From Acidimicrobiia bacterium UBA5794 (GTDB taxonomy: Bacteria; Actinomycetota; Acidimicrobiia; Spongiisociales; UBA5794), in assembly GCA_002418265.1 (NCBI GenBank), contig DIDS01000002.1:1-44987 (forward strand): a DNA stretch of 44,987 bases. The letters are read 5' to 3'. Position numbers and translations under genes: made by a program. Positions 42,077-44,987 of this stretch are shown piece after piece; position 1 is the stretch's first letter, and the number at the start of each line of letters is the position of its first letter. The notes under the pieces are model-generated. The model saw nothing but the letters and a program-made list of their open reading frames with translations. It ran no database searches and was not told where the DNA came from.

Positions 42077-42967
42077 GTGACCGACTATGGGCGTCCGGTC
42101 TCCTTTGGCATTTTCCCCACCCCCGAGGCCGCCAATCTCAGCAGCCTTTGGGAAGCGGTCCACATTGCCGATCAGGAGGGCCTCGACCTCATCGGGATCC
42201 AAGACCATCCGTACCAGCGGCGGTTCGTTGACGCCCTCACCCTGCTCACCGCGGTTGCTTCGCGAACCGAGCGGATCACGGTCTTTCCTGATGTCGCCAG
42301 CCTTCCCCTGCGCCCTCCAGCGGTCCTGGCGAAGACTGCAGCGTCGATCGATCTCCTCAGCGGCGGCCGTTTCGAACTCGGACTCGGTGCAGGCGCCTTC
42401 TGGGAAGCAATCACCGCCATGGGCGGTCCGAACCGGACTCCCGGGCAAGCACTCCAGGCCCTGCGTGAAGCCATCGACGTCATCCGGCTCATGTGGAGCG
42501 GCGAACGGGCGGTCCGCTACCAAGGTGAGCACTATCAACTCGCTGGTGTCAAACCCGGTCCACAACCCGCCCACGACATCGGCATCTGGCTCGGTGTCTA
42601 CGGTCCTCTGGCGCTGCGTCTTCTCGGTGAAACCGCCGATGGCTGGATCCCCTCGATTCCTTCGATGCCCGTCGCAGACCTCAACACGCGTCACGGGATC
42701 ATCGACGAAGCAGCGCTGGCGGCAGGGCGCGACCCGGCCGTCATCCGTCGCCTCGCCAACGTCAACGGGGTGATCACCGATCACGAGTCGGAAGGATTCC
42801 TCCGTGGACCCACCGACCAGTGGGTCGACCAGCTCACCGATCTCGTCGTCAACCACGGCATCGATAGCTTCCTACTTTGGCCTGACGGCGACCTGATCGA
42901 TCAGACCGCTCGCTTCGCACTCGTCGCTGAAGCCACCCGATCGGCAATCGGAGCCCGAACGGAATAG
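42077..42967 (+). CDS. LLM-class flavin-dependent oxidoreductase
   Basis: A 296-residue luciferase-like monooxygenase family enzyme using F420 or FMN; F420 is usual in actinomycetes. Features are VSFGIFPTPE at the N terminus, LDLIGIQDHPYQRRFVD, RITVFPDVASLPLRPPAVLAKTA, SGGRFELGLGAG and the C-terminal WVDQLTDLVVNHGIDSFLLW. The frame extends upstream to 41930 with a poor, proline/serine-rich sequence, so the GTG at 42077 (MTDYGRPVSFG) is chosen although its ribosome site is weak. Substrate unknown. Confidence 0.87.
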   Translation: MTDYGRPVSFGIFPTPEAANLSSLWEAVHIADQEGLDLIGIQDHPYQRRFVDALTLLTAVASRTERITVFPDVASLPLRPPAVLAKTAASIDLLSGGRFELGLGAGAFWEAITAMGGPNRTPGQALQALREAIDVIRLMWSGERAVRYQGEHYQLAGVKPGPQPAHDIGIWLGVYGPLALRLLGETADGWIPSIPSMPVADLNTRHGIIDEAALAAGRDPAVIRRLANVNGVITDHESEGFLRGPTDQWVDQLTDLVVNHGIDSFLLWPDGDLIDQTARFALVAEATRSAIGARTE

Positions 42968-43132
42968 CGAAGCGAGAAGCACATGTGGTGTTATGAGTCC
43001 GAATCTTTCGACGCGGAACTGTCGGTGAATTCGAAATGCTGGCCAGTCGGGCTGACCACACCTTCGCTCCCAGGACTCGATGGTGACTAGGTTTGAAGAG
43101 GCCTTTGGCTGGTGTCTCACAGGAGGTGAATG

Positions 43133-43582
43133 ATGGACCACCCGACTTTCAAGGCGGCCGATCCTCAATATGAGGCCCGGGTCCGTGCGAGTTTCGGGCG
43201 ACAGGAGATGATGAGAACACTCGGCGTGCGCATCACCAGTCTCGGACCGGGGTGGATCGAACTTGAATTCGACCATGACGAGAGATTCACGCAACAGCAT
43301 GGGTTTCTCCATGCCGGAGCCATTGCGGCTGTGCTCGATTCAGCCTGCGGCTACGCGGCCTTCTCCCTCATGCCCGATGATGCAGCAGTGCTGACTGTCG
43401 AATACAAGATCAACTTGCTGAAACCAGCCAGCCACGACCGTTACAAGGCCACGGGAATCGTGGTCAGGTCAGGTCGGACACTCACCGTGTGCCGCGGCCA
43501 GATCGAACCTGACAGCGGCGAGCCAATCGCAATAATGACCGGCACCCTGGCAACCGTCACGGGAACGAGTATCCAGCATTGA
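43133..43582 (+). CDS. PaaI-like hotdog thioesterase
   Basis: A 149-residue hotdog thioesterase of the PaaI class: GFLHAGAIAAVLDSACGYAA (about 59-78) holds the HAG loop and Asp; VEYKINLLKP and TVCRGQIE follow. A strong AGGAGG lies 6 nt before the ATG at 43133, better spaced than the adjacent ATG at 43130. It is not closely similar to the thioesterase at 40228-40644 by eye. Confidence 0.86.
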   Translation: MDHPTFKAADPQYEARVRASFGRQEMMRTLGVRITSLGPGWIELEFDHDERFTQQHGFLHAGAIAAVLDSACGYAAFSLMPDDAAVLTVEYKINLLKPASHDRYKATGIVVRSGRTLTVCRGQIEPDSGEPIAIMTGTLATVTGTSIQH

Positions 43583-43762
43583 CCGGACATCACGTTCCGC
43601 TGGAGTCCAGTTTGCTCGGTGACTGAAGTTACGGCGCGGACGCCCGGCTCATGGGCAATCCTGGATGGGCCGTTTTCTACGATCAGAGCCTGGGATCGTC
43701 GGCGCGACAGAACGGGTGATCGGCGTTGCCTACCCGAGGGAATGGATCGACACCAATGGCAT

Positions 43763-44986
43763 TCAAACGGCCGCGTACACTTGCCACTCGTCGGGCACAC
43801 CTTTAAGGGTATGGATCCCGCGATCTTCGAACTCGATCCCTGATCCGGCAACCAGGTCTTTGACGGTTCGAGATACAAGCACCTCACCCGGACCGGCGAG
43901 TGCCCCGACACGAGCTCCAATGTGAACAGCCAGACCGGCAACATCTTCACCGACGATCTCGATCTCACCGGTATGGAGGCCGGAACGCACGACGACCCCA
44001 AGGGGTCGAAGCGTCTCAACGATCGATTGGGCCGCTTTGATTGCCCGTGCCGGCCCGTCGAACGTGGCGAGAAAACCGTCGCCTTGTGTGCCGATCACCC
44101 GGCCCCGAAATCTCTCCACCTCGGTGCGGACTGCTGCATTGTGTCGCTCGAGTAGCTCGCGCCAGGCGCGGTCCCCCAACCGTGCGGCCATTTCGGTGGA
44201 GCCCACGATGTCGGTGAAAAGCACGGTCGCCAGCGTCCGCTCCGGACTCAAGCCGGTCCGGTAACCGGTTATGAACTCCTCGATCTCAGCCAGAATCAGA
44301 TCTGCCCCAGCTGCGTTGAGCAAATGATCGGCCCCGGGAATCTCAACGAATGTGGCGTTTGGGATCTGTGAAGCGATCCAGCGGCCTTCGTCGACCTTGA
44401 CATCAGCGTCGTCGGTTCGATACAGACAGAGCGTTGGTGCCTGGACGCTGGACAGGATGCGGGTGGTGTCGATCTGGGTGTTCATCTCCAACAGGTGGGC
44501 GGCGGCCCTCGGGCTGGACCCGAGTCGTAGGTAGCGTGCCAACCAGTTACGGAACGCCTCATCGCCCATTCGGCTCGGCGCAATCCAGGAAGGGAGGGCG
44601 TCGGGATCACCGAATGTCCGCTCGACTTCCTCGATCTCAGCCGCCCGTCTTTCAACAGACGGTGCCCACGGATAATCCGCAGAGGGGATCCTCTTGGCGT
44701 AACAACCAGCAAGTATCAGACCTTCGGTTCTCCGCGGATAGGTCGCAGCGAAGAGAATGCTCATGTTGCCGCCTTCAGAGTGACCCAGCAAAGTGGCCTT
44801 CTCAGAGCCCACCGCGTCCATGACGGCTCGAACGTCGTCCATCCGTTCCTCAAGGGTCGGCATCTGATCGAGTGGCACGGGATCAGACATGCCAGTACCG
44901 CGTTTGTCAAACAAGATGAGGCGCGAAAACGACACCAGCCTGCGGAGGAATCGTGCCATTGAGGGCTCCTCCCACATCACCTCAAT
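43763..44986 (-). CDS. Alpha/beta hydrolase fused to class III adenylate/guanylate cyclase, 5' end cut by window
   Basis: At least 407 residues; the frame is open to the window edge and the upstream residues (IEVMWEEPSMARF) fit the family, so the first ~50 residues are missing. An N-terminal alpha/beta hydrolase domain shows DKRGTGMSDP, the nucleophile elbow GHSEGGNMS and a histidine in GADHLL. A C-terminal class III cyclase homology domain has VLFTDIVGSTEMAARLGD (metal-binding Asp) and GTQGDGFLATFDGPARAI. Such fusions are common in Actinomycetota and presumably link ligand sensing or hydrolysis to cyclic-nucleotide output; catalytic status is not certain. Confidence 0.88.
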   Translation of the reverse strand: MEVMWEEPSMARFLRRLVSFSRLILFDKRGTGMSDPVPLDQMPTLEERMDDVRAVMDAVGSEKATLLGHSEGGNMSILFAATYPRRTEGLILAGCYAKRIPSADYPWAPSVERRAAEIEEVERTFGDPDALPSWIAPSRMGDEAFRNWLARYLRLGSSPRAAAHLLEMNTQIDTTRILSSVQAPTLCLYRTDDADVKVDEGRWIASQIPNATFVEIPGADHLLNAAGADLILAEIEEFITGYRTGLSPERTLATVLFTDIVGSTEMAARLGDRAWRELLERHNAAVRTEVERFRGRVIGTQGDGFLATFDGPARAIKAAQSIVETLRPLGVVVRSGLHTGEIEIVGEDVAGLAVHIGARVGALAGPGEVLVSRTVKDLVAGSGIEFEDRGIHTLKGVPDEWQVYAAV

Positions 44987-44987
44987 G

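Overview
The window looks like chromosomal DNA of a moderately GC-rich actinomycete, possibly an Acidimicrobiia-type lineage. The pointers are a single-chain E2-E1 2-oxoglutarate decarboxylase/dehydrogenase (Kgd/OdhA type), a DUF222-HNH protein behind a mycobacterial-type LexA box, an LLM flavin oxidoreductase, a class III cyclase fused to an alpha/beta hydrolase, and leaderless-style promoters. The phylum is an inference from gene content. No rRNA is present.

1-18.4 kb is a defence or accessory island. It opens with a 5'-cut SNF2-type helicase overlapping a type ISP-like adenine methylase/specificity protein, a split restriction-modification pair. A DUF5131 (Gp37/Gp68) protein and a three-Cys-motif partner (TcmP) follow, converging tail to tail. 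Next comes a leftward set: a small protein, a zinc-ribbon protein and a C-terminally shortened PP2C phosphatase. The core is a rightward run: RecQ fused to a ComF-like phosphoribosyltransferase, a DprA/SMF-like protein, an OLD-like ATPase-TOPRIM protein, a probably broken small ORF and an XPB-like SF2 helicase. RecQ, ComF and DprA modules side by side suggest competence-type single-stranded DNA handling reused for defence; that function is inferred.

18.4-26.2 kb mixes relics (frameshifted ACC deaminase, an HTH-like gene with an internal stop) with toxin-antitoxin operons (RES/Xre with a third small ORF, VapBC) around the core-metabolism gene kgd/odhA. The vapB promoter carries a palindromic operator and appears leaderless.

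26.2-29.4 kb is a leftward array of 15 tRNA genes with a compact RNase P RNA (about 250 nt) set between tRNA-Asn and tRNA-Gly. tRNA-His and tRNA-Glu are each followed by two tandem ~150-bp units. Every unit ends in a copy of that tRNA's 3' end, and the two unit families share two conserved blocks. In both loci the outermost 3'-end copy fits the tRNA 5' half better than the one now fused to the gene. That is the arrangement expected from repeated insertion at tRNA 3' ends, and it is the strongest candidate here for something undescribed. Several tRNAs are odd: a Val-like tRNA with anticodon AAC and C33, a CAT tRNA with G37, and a second, decayed Leu(CAA).

29.4-45 kb is mostly ordinary chromosome: small unknown proteins, an alpha/beta hydrolase, DUF4386 and DUF5996 proteins, an ABC-2 exporter, a CorC/HlyC transporter, an NYN nuclease, an SOS-controlled DUF222-HNH protein, two hotdog thioesterases, a LiaF-like membrane protein whose 3' end is duplicated on the far side of a thioesterase gene, a MazF-type toxin-antitoxin pair, an LLM oxidoreductase and a cyclase-hydrolase fusion cut by the window edge.
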